64,000 nucleotides of DNA, from positions 1 to 64,000 of the forward strand of contig JAQUVX010000022.1 of the NCBI GenBank assembly GCA_028693165.1, read 5' to 3'. The DNA is from Lachnospiraceae bacterium (GTDB lineage: Bacteria; Bacillota; Clostridia; Lachnospirales; Lachnospiraceae). Below, piece after piece: positions 34,917 to 42,992 of the stretch (its first letter is position 1; each line of letters starts with the position of its first letter). Under the pieces are notes generated by a model. It made no database searches. It was given only the letters and a program-made list of their open reading frames with translations, and was not told the DNA's origin. The position numbers and the translations under genes were made by a program.

Positions 34917-35404
34917 AAATTTTACGTTTTGCTTCCGTACTGATCGGCTCCTGTCTGCTTGTTGGCTGCGCCGGCAAACCTGCTGTCAGCACGCCGGATG
35001 CCGTCTCCTCCGCCTCCCAGGTTTTCTACCAGTCCTCCTCCCTTACCGGAGACGAGCTTCTGGAAGCAATCCGGCAGGCAGACGGTTCCTGCACCATCGC
35101 CACCGTCAATGCAGACGGCTCGCCAAACCTGATCGTCTCCGTCGCCGGTGTCGCCGACGATGACCACCTGGTATTCGGCTGGGCCGACAATGCCACAAAG
35201 GCAAATCTCCTGCGTGACAAACAGGCTATTATCGCTTATTATATATATGACAAGGACGGCGCAGAAAAAAATAATCGTCATCGCGGCGCACGTCTGGTCT
35301 GTCAGTTGGAGGAAGATGAAGCCGTACTTCAAAAACTGGAAGAAAGCTCCGGCGCTTCCCAGGGCACCTTTCTGCGCATCGTGGAAACGCTTCCGATTGG
35401 CTGA
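34913..35404 (+). CDS. Lipoprotein with pyridoxamine-phosphate-oxidase-like fold
   Basis: Secreted lipoprotein, 163 residues. The lipobox LVGC places the lipidated Cys at residue 19. The mature part resembles the FMN-binding split-barrel family (TIATVNADGSPNLIV, VFGWADNATKANLL). It probably binds a flavin or similar outside the membrane. It sits between the flavin oxidoreductase and MarR genes, joined by ATGA to the first. A secreted flavin-type partner beside a cytoplasmic flavoprotein is uncommon. Confidence 0.75.
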   Translation: MKILRFASVLIGSCLLVGCAGKPAVSTPDAVSSASQVFYQSSSLTGDELLEAIRQADGSCTIATVNADGSPNLIVSVAGVADDDHLVFGWADNATKANLLRDKQAIIAYYIYDKDGAEKNNRHRGARLVCQLEEDEAVLQKLEESSGASQGTFLRIVETLPIG

Positions 35405-35436
35405 CCCATTTTATGAACCTGAGGGAGACAACATCC

Positions 35437-35874
35437 ATGGAACCATTCTGGAACAACAACCCGGCCCTGTATATCGGTTACCTGGCCCGCAATTTAAAAC
35501 AATCCTACGAGACCGCTCTGGAGCCATACGGCCTGACCGGTTCCCTGTATTTCTATCTGCTCTACGTGGACGGCAAGGGCGGCTGCTCCCTGGCTGACCT
35601 TTCCCGCCAGCTTCACGTGGACAAGGCTTATGTCACGCGCACCATCCGCCAGCTCGAGACGTCCGGGTACATTCTGCGCCGGCGCAATCCCGATGACAAC
35701 CGTGCATTTCTTCTGGAAACCACCGACTCCGGCAAAGAGATTCTGGACATGATGAAGCAGCTGTTTGAACAATGGAATATGGATCTGAAGACGCAGTTTT
35801 CTGAAGAGGAATACCAGATGCTGCAAACACTGCTTACAAAGGCATTTTCCGTCAAATCTCACAGGCCTGTGTAA
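35437..35874 (+). CDS. MarR-family transcriptional regulator
   Basis: Winged-helix repressor, 145 residues from ATG 35437 (GAGGGAG upstream; an earlier in-frame ATG has none). The helix-turn-helix is SLADLSRQLHVDKAYVTRTI, and the wing RRNPDDNRAFLLETT has the MarR DxRxxxxxLT-like pattern. It is third in the operon whose promoter carries two GTTGAY...GTCAAC palindromes. Probably an autorepressor that responds to a small aromatic or oxidising compound (inference). Confidence 0.88.
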   Translation: MEPFWNNNPALYIGYLARNLKQSYETALEPYGLTGSLYFYLLYVDGKGGCSLADLSRQLHVDKAYVTRTIRQLETSGYILRRRNPDDNRAFLLETTDSGKEILDMMKQLFEQWNMDLKTQFSEEEYQMLQTLLTKAFSVKSHRPV

Positions 35875-35894
35875 CACTTCCGTAATATTTTTTC

Positions 35895-35935
35895 TTTACT
35901 TGTCCGCCGTTTTCCTTTATACTATGGGGTATAGT
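35895..35935 (+). promoter_or_regulatory. Promoter for the D,D-carboxypeptidase gene
   Basis: TTTACT (35895-35900), 17-bp spacer and TATACT (35918-35923). The palindrome ACTAT-GGGGT-ATAGT (35921-35935) overlaps the end of the -10 and may be an operator. Confidence 0.5.
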
Positions 35936-35968
35936 CTTTCAATTCGATATAGAATTCGGAGAAATGCG

Positions 35969-37639
35969 ATGAAACGATTTTTGACCTTTATCCTTTGTCT
36001 GGTCCTGACCAGCGGCAGTATGCTTCAAACCGCATACGCTGCACCGTCCTGGCCTGACAATGTCAGCGTGTCCGCAGAAGCCGGTGTCGTGATCGATGCC
36101 CGCTCCGGCGCAGTGCTGTATGGAAAGAATATTCATCTCCCCTATTACCCGGCCAGTATCACGAAGATCCTGACCGCTCTTGTGGTGATTGAAAACTGCA
36201 ATCTGGACGATATTGTGACCTTTTCTCAGAATGCGGTCTACAGCGTAGAGGCCGGGAGCAGCAGCGCCGGGATGGACACCGGCGATCAGCTTACCGTCCG
36301 CGACTGCCTCTATGCCATGATGCTGAAATCGGCCAATGAGGTCGCTAACGCACTCGCAGAGCATACCGCTGGTTCGATCCCGGCCTTCTCCAAGATGATG
36401 AATGAGAAAGCGGCCTCTTTGGGCTGCACCGATTCTCATTTTAACAATCCCAGCGGGCTGAACGATCCGAGGCATTATACCTCCGCTTATGACATGGCGC
36501 TGATTGCTCAGGCGGCCTTTCAAAACGAGACCTTTTCCGCCATCGATTCTTCTCTCAGCTACGATCTCCCTGCTACCAAACGGAACCCGGACGGCTTCCG
36601 CGTATATCCGGGCCATCGTATGATGAAAAAAAATACTGCCCAGTATTATCCCGGCATTATCGGCGGCAAGACCGGCTACACGTCACTTGCCGGCAACACT
36701 CTGGTTACCTGCGCGGAGCGGGACGGCATGAAACTCATCGCCGTCGTGCTGAACGGTCACCAGACTCACTATATCGACACCAAGGCGATGCTGGATTTTG
36801 GCTTTGCCAATTTCCGCTCTGTGAACATCGCTGACCTGGAGACCACCTATGCATCGATCGTCAATGATATGACGATTTCCGGCCTTCCGACGACGGATCT
36901 GTCCATCCTGCGCATGCAGGACAACTGCCGCATCTCATTGCCAAATGCCGCTGATTTTTCCGACGCTAAATCGACGATATCCTATGAGCTTTCAACCTCT
37001 GCACCCGCGCACGCCATCGCGCGGATCTCCTACCAGTACAACGACCGGCAGGTCGGGGCCGGCTATCTGATTCACAATGAAGCCGGAGCCGCCGCAACAC
37101 AGCCGGCCGTGGAGATTTCCAGCGAAGCAGATACTGAGGCGGATACGTATGGGGCTGAGGGGAATGGAGCTGGCGGGGATGGTGCCGGGGCTGCCGATGA
37201 TTCCGGTAATGCTGACGCCGGAGCCAGAGCTGCCGGTAATGGGGCCAGAACTGCTGACGGGGCCAGAACTGCCGGTGCTGCCGGAACTGCCGATGATTCC
37301 GCCGCAGCGACTTCCGGTCTCTCCGCATCCCTCAGCAGCGAAGCTCCTGCCAAAGGCTTCCATATTCCCGCGATCGTATCGCTCGTGCTTGCAGTGATTC
37401 TTCTGCTGGCTGCTCTGATCGGCGGGCTGATCCTGCTAAAAGTAACCATTGAAAAGCGGGAAGAGGCAGAGCGCACCGCGCGCTATCAGCGCCGCCAGAA
37501 GCGTCTGAGTGACATGGGTATGTCCTCTTCGGATTTTGACCTTCTGATCCAACAAAAGCGTTCCGATTCCGCACTTCGTCAGACAAAATCAGACAAGCGC
37601 CGGAAGCATCACAAATCGTTTCTGGACTCCAAACGTTAA
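35969..37639 (+). CDS. dacF: D-alanyl-D-alanine carboxypeptidase (PBP5/DacF type)
   Basis: Trims the terminal D-Ala from peptidoglycan stem peptides at the outer membrane face. Start ATG 35969 with GGAGA upstream; 556 residues. Signal peptide 1-25. Catalytic motifs: S63-I-T-K66, S121-A-N123 and KTG near 235 (GGKTGYTS). After the C-terminal beta domain comes a low-complexity Gly/Ala/Asp/Thr linker of about 75 residues (DNA 37130-37320), then a membrane helix and a basic cytoplasmic tail (RRQKRLSDMG onward). The C-terminal helix and tail differ from the amphipathic anchor of classical PBP5. Confidence 0.9.
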   Translation: MKRFLTFILCLVLTSGSMLQTAYAAPSWPDNVSVSAEAGVVIDARSGAVLYGKNIHLPYYPASITKILTALVVIENCNLDDIVTFSQNAVYSVEAGSSSAGMDTGDQLTVRDCLYAMMLKSANEVANALAEHTAGSIPAFSKMMNEKAASLGCTDSHFNNPSGLNDPRHYTSAYDMALIAQAAFQNETFSAIDSSLSYDLPATKRNPDGFRVYPGHRMMKKNTAQYYPGIIGGKTGYTSLAGNTLVTCAERDGMKLIAVVLNGHQTHYIDTKAMLDFGFANFRSVNIADLETTYASIVNDMTISGLPTTDLSILRMQDNCRISLPNAADFSDAKSTISYELSTSAPAHAIARISYQYNDRQVGAGYLIHNEAGAAATQPAVEISSEADTEADTYGAEGNGAGGDGAGAADDSGNADAGARAAGNGARTADGARTAGAAGTADDSAAATSGLSASLSSEAPAKGFHIPAIVSLVLAVILLLAALIGGLILLKVTIEKREEAERTARYQRRQKRLSDMGMSSSDFDLLIQQKRSDSALRQTKSDKRRKHHKSFLDSKR

Positions 37640-37657
37640 ATATTTCCATAACAAAAC

Positions 37658-37708
37658 AACCCCCGTGGAGCTGCGATTTTATCCGCATTCCACAGGGGTT
37701 TTCTTTTT
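37658..37708. terminator. Bidirectional terminator between dacF and the exonuclease
   Basis: An imperfect stem (AACCCCCGTGGA with TCCACAGGGGTT, plus GCG/CGC inside) is flanked by T-rich runs on both strands. The exonuclease stop codon lies in the loop. Confidence 0.8.
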
Positions 37709-38716
37709 CTTTCGGACGGCCTTTTGCTGCACATCCTGCTGCTGACGTTTCCGCTTCGCTTTATTGCGCTCGGAACGCTTCTTTCGAACATATTCCTTGC
37801 GTTCCATGATCCGCTCCACGCCCTCTTCGTCGGTAAATTTCAGCGTCCGGATCACAAATACCCGGTCATCATCGACCTTCTTGATCCGAAGCTTTCCCTT
37901 CAGATAGCCATGTTCCGGGCAGTTTGCCAGCCCATAATAAATCTTCTGGTTTGGCGTGAACCAGCGCACCTTCTTGCGCAGCGTGCGCCCGCACATATAA
38001 CACTTCATCTCCGTGACACCGCGATCCGCCATGGCTGCCTCACGCGACGGAAAGATCCGCGACACATATTTGGAATAGCTCGGAAATGTCATCCGAAGCT
38101 CCTCCTCGCGCGATGCCGGTAAACGAAAATAATCCACCGACCAATACTGCAAAAGCTGCTCTGCCCCCGGATCTTCGCTCAAAACCTCCAGCACCCTTCC
38201 GGTGTAATACGCATCATCCAGCGCACGATGAAACGGCCGATCCTCCAAAAGTCCAAGCTCCTCCACCGCCACATCCAGCGACGGCTTCGCGCCTTCCCGG
38301 TAAAGCAGACCATACAGCTTCTGCACATCGTAATAATAAAGAGGATTCTTAAACGGATTCTCAATCTGATAATACTTCAGATTCCGCTGCAGCTCCGCAA
38401 GATCCATCGAGCCCCAGGTGCAGTACACGGCCTCCGGCCCGCACCACCGGACAAAGTCCGCAGCCGCCGTCGCGAAATCCTCGCCCTGACTCTGCAACTC
38501 CTCCATATCCATATGGGTCACTTCCGAGATCACGTAATGCATCTGCTGATAGACCTGCGGCCGGATCAGTCGATGAAACTCCTCGATTCTATGAAATTGT
38601 TCGTCCAGCTTTACCGCACCGATCTCAATAATCTCAAACGGAAAGTCCTCGATAGACTCCTCTTTTCCGTGCGGACTCTGGTTCCATTCCAGGTCAAATA
38701 CAATATATGTTTTCAT
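37679..38716 (-). CDS. DEDD-type 3'-5' exonuclease
   Basis: Exonuclease of the DnaQ/RNase T fold, 345 residues. Motif I is FDLEWNQ (D8, E10), motif II near DFVRWCG, and motif III HRALDDAYYTGR supplies H and D. The C-terminal 140 residues are an extra domain with CYMCG...NCPEHG, likely a zinc ribbon, ending in a Lys/Arg-rich tail. No ribosome binding site is seen; a TATAAT box sits about 10 bp before the ATG. It follows alaX by 27 bp, so operon expression is also possible. The substrate (RNA or DNA) is unknown. Confidence 0.85.
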   Translation of the reverse strand: MKTYIVFDLEWNQSPHGKEESIEDFPFEIIEIGAVKLDEQFHRIEEFHRLIRPQVYQQMHYVISEVTHMDMEELQSQGEDFATAAADFVRWCGPEAVYCTWGSMDLAELQRNLKYYQIENPFKNPLYYYDVQKLYGLLYREGAKPSLDVAVEELGLLEDRPFHRALDDAYYTGRVLEVLSEDPGAEQLLQYWSVDYFRLPASREEELRMTFPSYSKYVSRIFPSREAAMADRGVTEMKCYMCGRTLRKKVRWFTPNQKIYYGLANCPEHGYLKGKLRIKKVDDDRVFVIRTLKFTDEEGVERIMERKEYVRKKRSERNKAKRKRQQQDVQQKAVRKKKKTPVECG

Positions 38717-38743
38717 AATAAAAGCATTATATCATAAAGTAAT

Positions 38744-39940
38744 TCATTTGCATAGGTAGCTCCTGATCGCATCGCAAAGCCCGCCGCCCGCGCACTGCGG
38801 ACCACCGGCAGCACCCGCCACCGTTCCCTGTACCATCTGCGATTTGCCGCCGCCCTTTCCCGGAAAAGTCTCATGAAATTCCTTCAAAAAGGTTTTCAAG
38901 TCCACGCTCTGACTGCCCAGCGTGTATTGATATCCGCTCTCATCGTTCCCAAGGAAAATGCCGCAGATCCCGCTGCATTTCTGCATCCCTGCGTCCACGA
39001 ACTTCCGCGCGGCATTCTTGTCCATCTCCGGCTCGAACAATATATAGTCTTTCGTTTCCGCCGATAGTTCTTCCAGCTTTTTCTCAAGATAAGCGGTCTG
39101 TGTGCGGATCAGCTTCTCTTTCCACTGCTGTAGCTCCGTCTGCATCCGCTGCACCGCCTCTGCCGTCTCGTAAGGCTTGACGGAAAGCTGGCGCGAAATC
39201 TCTATGATATTCCGTTCCTTCATCCGATAATCCTGCAATGCCCGGAAGCCGCAGACCATCGTGACCCGGGTGCCGCCCTTATACTTTATGGCATCCACCA
39301 GACGGATCATCCCGATCTCACCCGTGAGAGACACGTGCGGCGCACAGCAGGCACACACATCATACCCCGGCACAATCACGATCCGCACCTGACCGGAAAG
39401 CTCCTTTTTGCTGCGATAATCCAGCTCATCCAGCTCCTGTCTGGTCGGATAAATGACCTGTATCGGAATATTCTGTGTGACCGCCGCATTGGCCTCCCGC
39501 TCGATCTGACAGAGCTGCTCCCCGGTAAAGGTTCCATTAAAATCCATGGTTACCAGTTCCTGGCCCAGATGAAATCCGACATTGTCATAACCAAAATAAC
39601 GGTGCACCAGCCCTGACACGATGTGCTCCCCGGAATGCTGCTGCATCTTGGAAAAACGCTCCTCGTAATCGATGACGCCCTGCACCTGCGCGCCCGCCTC
39701 CAGCGGCTGTTTCAGATAGTGAAGAACCCGTTCGTCCTTCTCCTTTACATCCTCCACCGCAATCCCGCCCAGCACGCCGGAATCCGCATACTGGCCGCCG
39801 CCTTCCGGAAAGAATGCGGTGCGGTCCAATACCACGCCGTAAGCATTCTTTTTCTCATCCCATTCGCAGGACAGTACCTGCGCGGTAAATTCCCGCATAT
39901 GGCTGTCCTGATAATACAATTTCTCGGTCGCGTCTGTCAT
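38744..39940 (-). CDS. Alanyl-tRNA editing protein (AlaX-L type with DHHA1)
   Basis: Free-standing editing enzyme that hydrolyses mischarged Ser- or Gly-tRNA(Ala). The 398 residues have an AlaRS-like second domain with the Zn motifs HSGEH and CCAPH. FFPEGGGQ is at the N-terminal start of the editing core. A coiled coil leads to a C-terminal DHHA1-like domain with GKGGGKSQMVQG. Length and order fit AlaX-L. The start follows AAAGGAG. Read with the exonuclease gene, it also follows the ferredoxin gene by 26 bp. Confidence 0.9.
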   Translation of the reverse strand: MTDATEKLYYQDSHMREFTAQVLSCEWDEKKNAYGVVLDRTAFFPEGGGQYADSGVLGGIAVEDVKEKDERVLHYLKQPLEAGAQVQGVIDYEERFSKMQQHSGEHIVSGLVHRYFGYDNVGFHLGQELVTMDFNGTFTGEQLCQIEREANAAVTQNIPIQVIYPTRQELDELDYRSKKELSGQVRIVIVPGYDVCACCAPHVSLTGEIGMIRLVDAIKYKGGTRVTMVCGFRALQDYRMKERNIIEISRQLSVKPYETAEAVQRMQTELQQWKEKLIRTQTAYLEKKLEELSAETKDYILFEPEMDKNAARKFVDAGMQKCSGICGIFLGNDESGYQYTLGSQSVDLKTFLKEFHETFPGKGGGKSQMVQGTVAGAAGGPQCAGGGLCDAIRSYLCK

Positions 39941-39965
39941 TTTGGTTCTCCTTTTTGTCTTTTCT

Positions 39966-40679
39966 TTAGTCTAAAATACGTCCGTCCACCCCGATGGTCA
40001 CCACCTGCCACGGAATGAATTTCCCGCTGTTTTTCAGCGCGGTAACTGCCGCATGCTCAATCCCGCCGCAGCACGGCACCTCCATGCGCACGATGGTCAG
40101 ACTGCGAATCGAATTGCTGCTGATGATCTCCGTCAGCTTCTCGCTGTAATCACCCATGTCCAGCTTGGGACAGCCGATCAGCGTAACCTTGCCGCGAATG
40201 AAATCATTGTGAAAATTTCCGTATGCGTAAGCCGTGCAGTCCGCCGCGATCAGCAGATTGGCATTCTCAAAATACGGCGCGTTGATCGGTGCAAGCTTGA
40301 TCTGCACCGGCCATTGGGATAGCTGCGATGGCGTTGGAGGCGTCGATGCTGTTGATGCTGTTGGCATCGTTGGTGGCGTTGGCATCGGTGCTGTCGGTGT
40401 CATCTGCGGCTGCGCTACTGTCGATACCCTCACTGCCACGCCGGCCTTCTTCTTTTGCTCCACCGCTGCTTCATCGTAGGCCGCCGCCTCGCGCTCCACG
40501 AAGCTGATCGCATTCGTCGGACAGGTCGGCAGGCAGTCGCCCAGCCCATCGCAGTAATCGTCCCGCAGCAGTGTCGCCTTTCCGTCCACCATCCCGATGG
40601 CTCCCTCGTGGCAAGCCTGCGCACACGCACCGCATCCATTACAAGCTTCCTGATCAATGTGAATAATTTTACGAATCAT
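39966..40679 (-). CDS. 4Fe-4S ferredoxin-type protein
   Basis: Protein of 237 residues with a two-cluster ferredoxin head: CNGCGACAQAC near residue 14 and CDGLGDCLPTCP near 43. The middle is a Pro/Thr/Met-rich linker. The C-terminal half begins QWPVQIKLAPINAPYF, a domain seen with this ferredoxin in anaerobes, containing CPKLD and the CCGG motif. It is divergent from a Crp/Fnr regulator with a palindromic site between them. It may serve as a redox carrier or sensor; the partner is unknown. The start has AGGAGG. Confidence 0.82.
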   Translation of the reverse strand: MIRKIIHIDQEACNGCGACAQACHEGAIGMVDGKATLLRDDYCDGLGDCLPTCPTNAISFVEREAAAYDEAAVEQKKKAGVAVRVSTVAQPQMTPTAPMPTPPTMPTASTASTPPTPSQLSQWPVQIKLAPINAPYFENANLLIAADCTAYAYGNFHNDFIRGKVTLIGCPKLDMGDYSEKLTEIISSNSIRSLTIVRMEVPCCGGIEHAAVTALKNSGKFIPWQVVTIGVDGRILD

Positions 40680-40759
40680 GTCGACTCCTCCTGATTTTTC
40701 CTGAATTCAATACTTCTTGTGTTTTCATGAGAATTGTACTATACTATCCGCAGCAAATA

Positions 40760-40775
40760 TGTTGTTATTACAACA
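40760..40775. promoter_or_regulatory. Palindromic operator between divergent ferredoxin and Crp/Fnr genes
   Basis: TGTTGT-TATT-ACAACA is a perfect 6-4-6 inverted repeat. It is in the right place for the Crp/Fnr-type regulator to control itself and the ferredoxin-type protein. Confidence 0.65.
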
Positions 40776-40813
40776 AAATTATCCGAAATCAGACAGAAAG
40801 GAGCCTTAACCTC

Positions 40814-41479
40814 TTGGACACCACCTTCTTAGCCAACACTCCGCTCTTCCAGGGCACAACACCCGACGAAATCACCGCGATGCTCCGCTGCCTGGACGTG
40901 GTTCGCAAATCCTGCCAGAAAGGCGAGTACCTCTATCATGCCGGGGATTTTGCGCAGAATCTGGGTATCCTGCTCTCCGGCGGCATCAACATCGAAAGCG
41001 ATGACCTGTGGGGCAATAAAAGTATCCTGAATCATGTTTTCCCCGGACAGATCTTCGCCGAAGCATACGCCAGCGTTCCCGGCGAGCCGCTGATGGTCAG
41101 CGTCGTGGCCGACGAGCCAAGCGAAGTCCTGATGGTCAACGTCGCCCGCATCCTGCACACCTGCCCGTCCTCCTGCGAACACCACAACCGACTGATCCGC
41201 AATCTGCTGGCCGTAACCGCGCAGAAGAACTTAAACCTTTCCCGGCGCATCCTGCACACCTCCGCCAAGACCATCCGCAGACGGATACTCTCCTACCTGT
41301 CCTTCGAGGCTTCCCGCCAGGGCTCCGGCAGCGTTGCCATCCCCTTCAACCGCCAGCAGCTGGCTGATTATCTGAATGTGGACCGCAGTGCGCTCTCCAA
41401 TGAACTGAGCAAGATGCGGCGCGACGGCATTCTGACTGTGAATAAAAATCATTTTACTTTAAAGGAGGATCTCTCATGA
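40814..41479 (+). CDS. Crp/Fnr-family transcriptional regulator
   Basis: Regulator of 221 residues. Start taken as TTG 40814 with AAAGGAG 10 nt upstream; the ATG at 40727 gives an unlikely extension. The N-terminal part is a cyclic-nucleotide-type beta roll (GEYLYHAGDFAQNLGILLSG). The C-terminal helix-turn-helix is FNRQQLADYLNVDRSALSNE. No N-terminal Fe-S cysteine cluster as in Fnr is seen, so the signal is unknown. The stop overlaps the next gene by 4 bp. The divergent ferredoxin gene is the likely target. Confidence 0.85.
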   Translation: MDTTFLANTPLFQGTTPDEITAMLRCLDVVRKSCQKGEYLYHAGDFAQNLGILLSGGINIESDDLWGNKSILNHVFPGQIFAEAYASVPGEPLMVSVVADEPSEVLMVNVARILHTCPSSCEHHNRLIRNLLAVTAQKNLNLSRRILHTSAKTIRRRILSYLSFEASRQGSGSVAIPFNRQQLADYLNVDRSALSNELSKMRRDGILTVNKNHFTLKEDLS

Positions 41480-41742
41480 AACGACCCAAAATCAAGATTA
41501 CCCTGGTCGATCAGTTAGGCGATCACGGCTGCCACCACGGCCACAAGATCGGTGACACCTTTGATTACGACACCGACCGCGGAAAGCTCTGCCCCATGGC
41601 GATGCATGTCGCCTTTCCCTATATCGATATCCTTCGCTACGGCGGCACCCTCCCGACCGGAAGCAGCGGTGACATCCGCTTCTGCTGCCCGGACGTCGAC
41701 GTGATCAACGTATTCCGCCTGGAGCTTGTGGAGGAGGAGTGA
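41476..41742 (+). CDS. TIGR04076-family small protein
   Basis: Soluble 88-residue protein. Family marks are HGHKIGDTFDYDT, LCPMAMHVAFPYI and CCPDVDVINVFRL. Several cysteines and histidines suggest a metal or Fe-S link. It overlaps the Crp/Fnr gene (ATGA) and shares its transcript, so it is probably tied to the same redox response. Function unknown for the family. Confidence 0.8.
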   Translation: MKRPKIKITLVDQLGDHGCHHGHKIGDTFDYDTDRGKLCPMAMHVAFPYIDILRYGGTLPTGSSGDIRFCCPDVDVINVFRLELVEEE

Positions 41743-42003
41743 GGCGAGTTATGTGACGCGGGTTCTGATTCCGTGCGCTGTTCGTCTCGTTCGCTGGCTC
41801 CGCGATGATTCCGGGCGCTGTTCTTCCCGTGCGCTGATTCCGTGATGCTTTCCCCTCCCAACAACGCACCGGACGGCGTTAGCATTATTATAATGCCTTG
41901 GCGCGCTGTTTTCAATGTGAAAAATTCACACTGCAATTCCTGATCTCACAGCGTTTCTATGTGTTTCTATGTGTTTGGATGATTTCTGGTCAATAACTTG
42001 AAA
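41743..42003. other. Non-coding stretch with short repeats and palindromes
   Basis: No gene. It has repeats of GATTCCGTGCGCTG type (41765-41855), a palindrome GCATTAT-T-ATAATGC (41882-41896), TGTGA-AAAAT-TCACA (41916-41930) and CTATGTGTTT repeats near 41957-41975. The TGTGA/TCACA dyad looks like a Crp-type half-site pair but has a five-base gap. Confidence 0.45.
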
Positions 42004-42748
42004 ATTGTCCAACCACCAACACTTTTACCGCAACAATCCGGGCGATTGGGTAATTATCAAATCAAGCTTGCTTGAATTGTCCAGGAATTGCTGGATTTGT
42101 GGGCAGGCATCCTTAATTTCAAGCAAGTATTGTCCAAACCCTCCCACTTTCGGTATTATGAGGGCGCAGATTGGGCAGCCGTGCACACCCAGATGCTAAA
42201 ATTGTCCAAAACAAATTTAGGTGCGAGCACTTTCGATAGTACAAGCAACCACTTTGGATCGCTACACACATCCAGACTGCAAAATTGTCCAAAACAAATT
42301 TAGGTGCGAGCACTTTCGATAGTACGAGCAACCACTTTGGATCGCTACACACATCCAGACTGCAAAATTGTCCAAAACAAATTTAGGTGCGAGCACTTTC
42401 GATAGTACGAGCAACCACTTTGGATCACTGCACACATCCAGATGACAAAATTGTCCAACCACCAACACTTTTACTGCAACAATCCGGACGATTGGATAAT
42501 TATCAAATCAAAATTGCGAGAATTGTCCAGGAATTGCTGGATTTGTGGGCAGGGGTCTTCAATTTCAAGCAAGTATTGTCCAAACCCTCCCACTTTCGGC
42601 ATTATGAGGGAGCAGATTGGGCAGCCGTGCACATCCAGGCAGCAAAATTGTCCAAAACAAATTAAGAGCAAGCATTTTCGATAGTACGAGCAAGCAGCAC
42701 AACCAAGCACATTGGACAGCTACACACAGCCAGACCACACAATTGTCC
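42004..42748. repeat. Composite repeat array with ATTGTCC anchors
   Basis: Eleven ATTGTCC words start at 42004, 42076, 42129, 42201, 42284, 42367, 42450, 42522, 42575, 42647 and 42742. The intervals are 72, 53, 72, 83, 83, 83, 72, 53, 72 and 95. The 197-bp set (72-53-72) occurs twice, 446 bp apart, nearly identical. The 83-bp unit occurs three times, and a 95-bp version, 12 bp longer, closes the array. Copy one of the set has a perfect 10-bp inverted repeat (42067-42076 with 42118-42127). No real gene is inside; open frames are repeat translations. Confidence 0.85.
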
Positions 42749-42754
42749 AACGGC

Positions 42755-42898
42755 GCAACATAAAGCGAAGCATAAAGCGAAACATAAACCGAAGCACAAA
42801 CCGAAACACAAACCGAAACACAAACCGAAACACAAACCACAACATAAACCGCAACATAAACCACAACACAAACCAAAACACAAACCGAAACACAATCC
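42755..42898. repeat. 12-bp tandem repeat, twelve copies
   Basis: Twelve consecutive units of 12 bp, consensus GAAACACAAACC with variants such as GCAACATAAACC. Purine-rich on the + strand. It begins 6 bp after the last ATTGTCC anchor and ends 30 bp before the oleate hydratase -35 box. Confidence 0.9.
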
Positions 42899-42927
42899 CC
42901 CACCCCCAAAAAATCCTCCTGAATTTC

Positions 42928-42956
42928 TTGCACCTTTCCTCCAAATCCATTATACT
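42928..42956 (+). promoter_or_regulatory. Promoter for oleate hydratase
   Basis: TTGCAC (42928-42933), 17-bp spacer, TATACT (42951-42956). It is 37 bp before the start codon. Confidence 0.7.
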
Positions 42957-42992
42957 AAGTACAAATGAGTGTAGTAGAAAGGAGACCATTTC

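Noticed and set aside
41916-41930. TGTGA-AAAAT-TCACA as a Crp site
   Set aside because: The gap is five bases, not six, and no gene start lies within the usual distance. Kept only as a note in the intergenic entry.
42004-42748. CRISPR-like array
   Set aside because: The shared word is only about 8 bp, intervals are 53-95 bp, and the DNA between anchors is itself repeated, not unique. No cas genes are in the window.
42119-42933. Open frames inside the ATTGTCC array and the 12-bp repeat
   Set aside because: The 83-bp unit is not a multiple of three, so the frames just read repeat units in rotating phase. There is no ribosome site and the product is low complexity.
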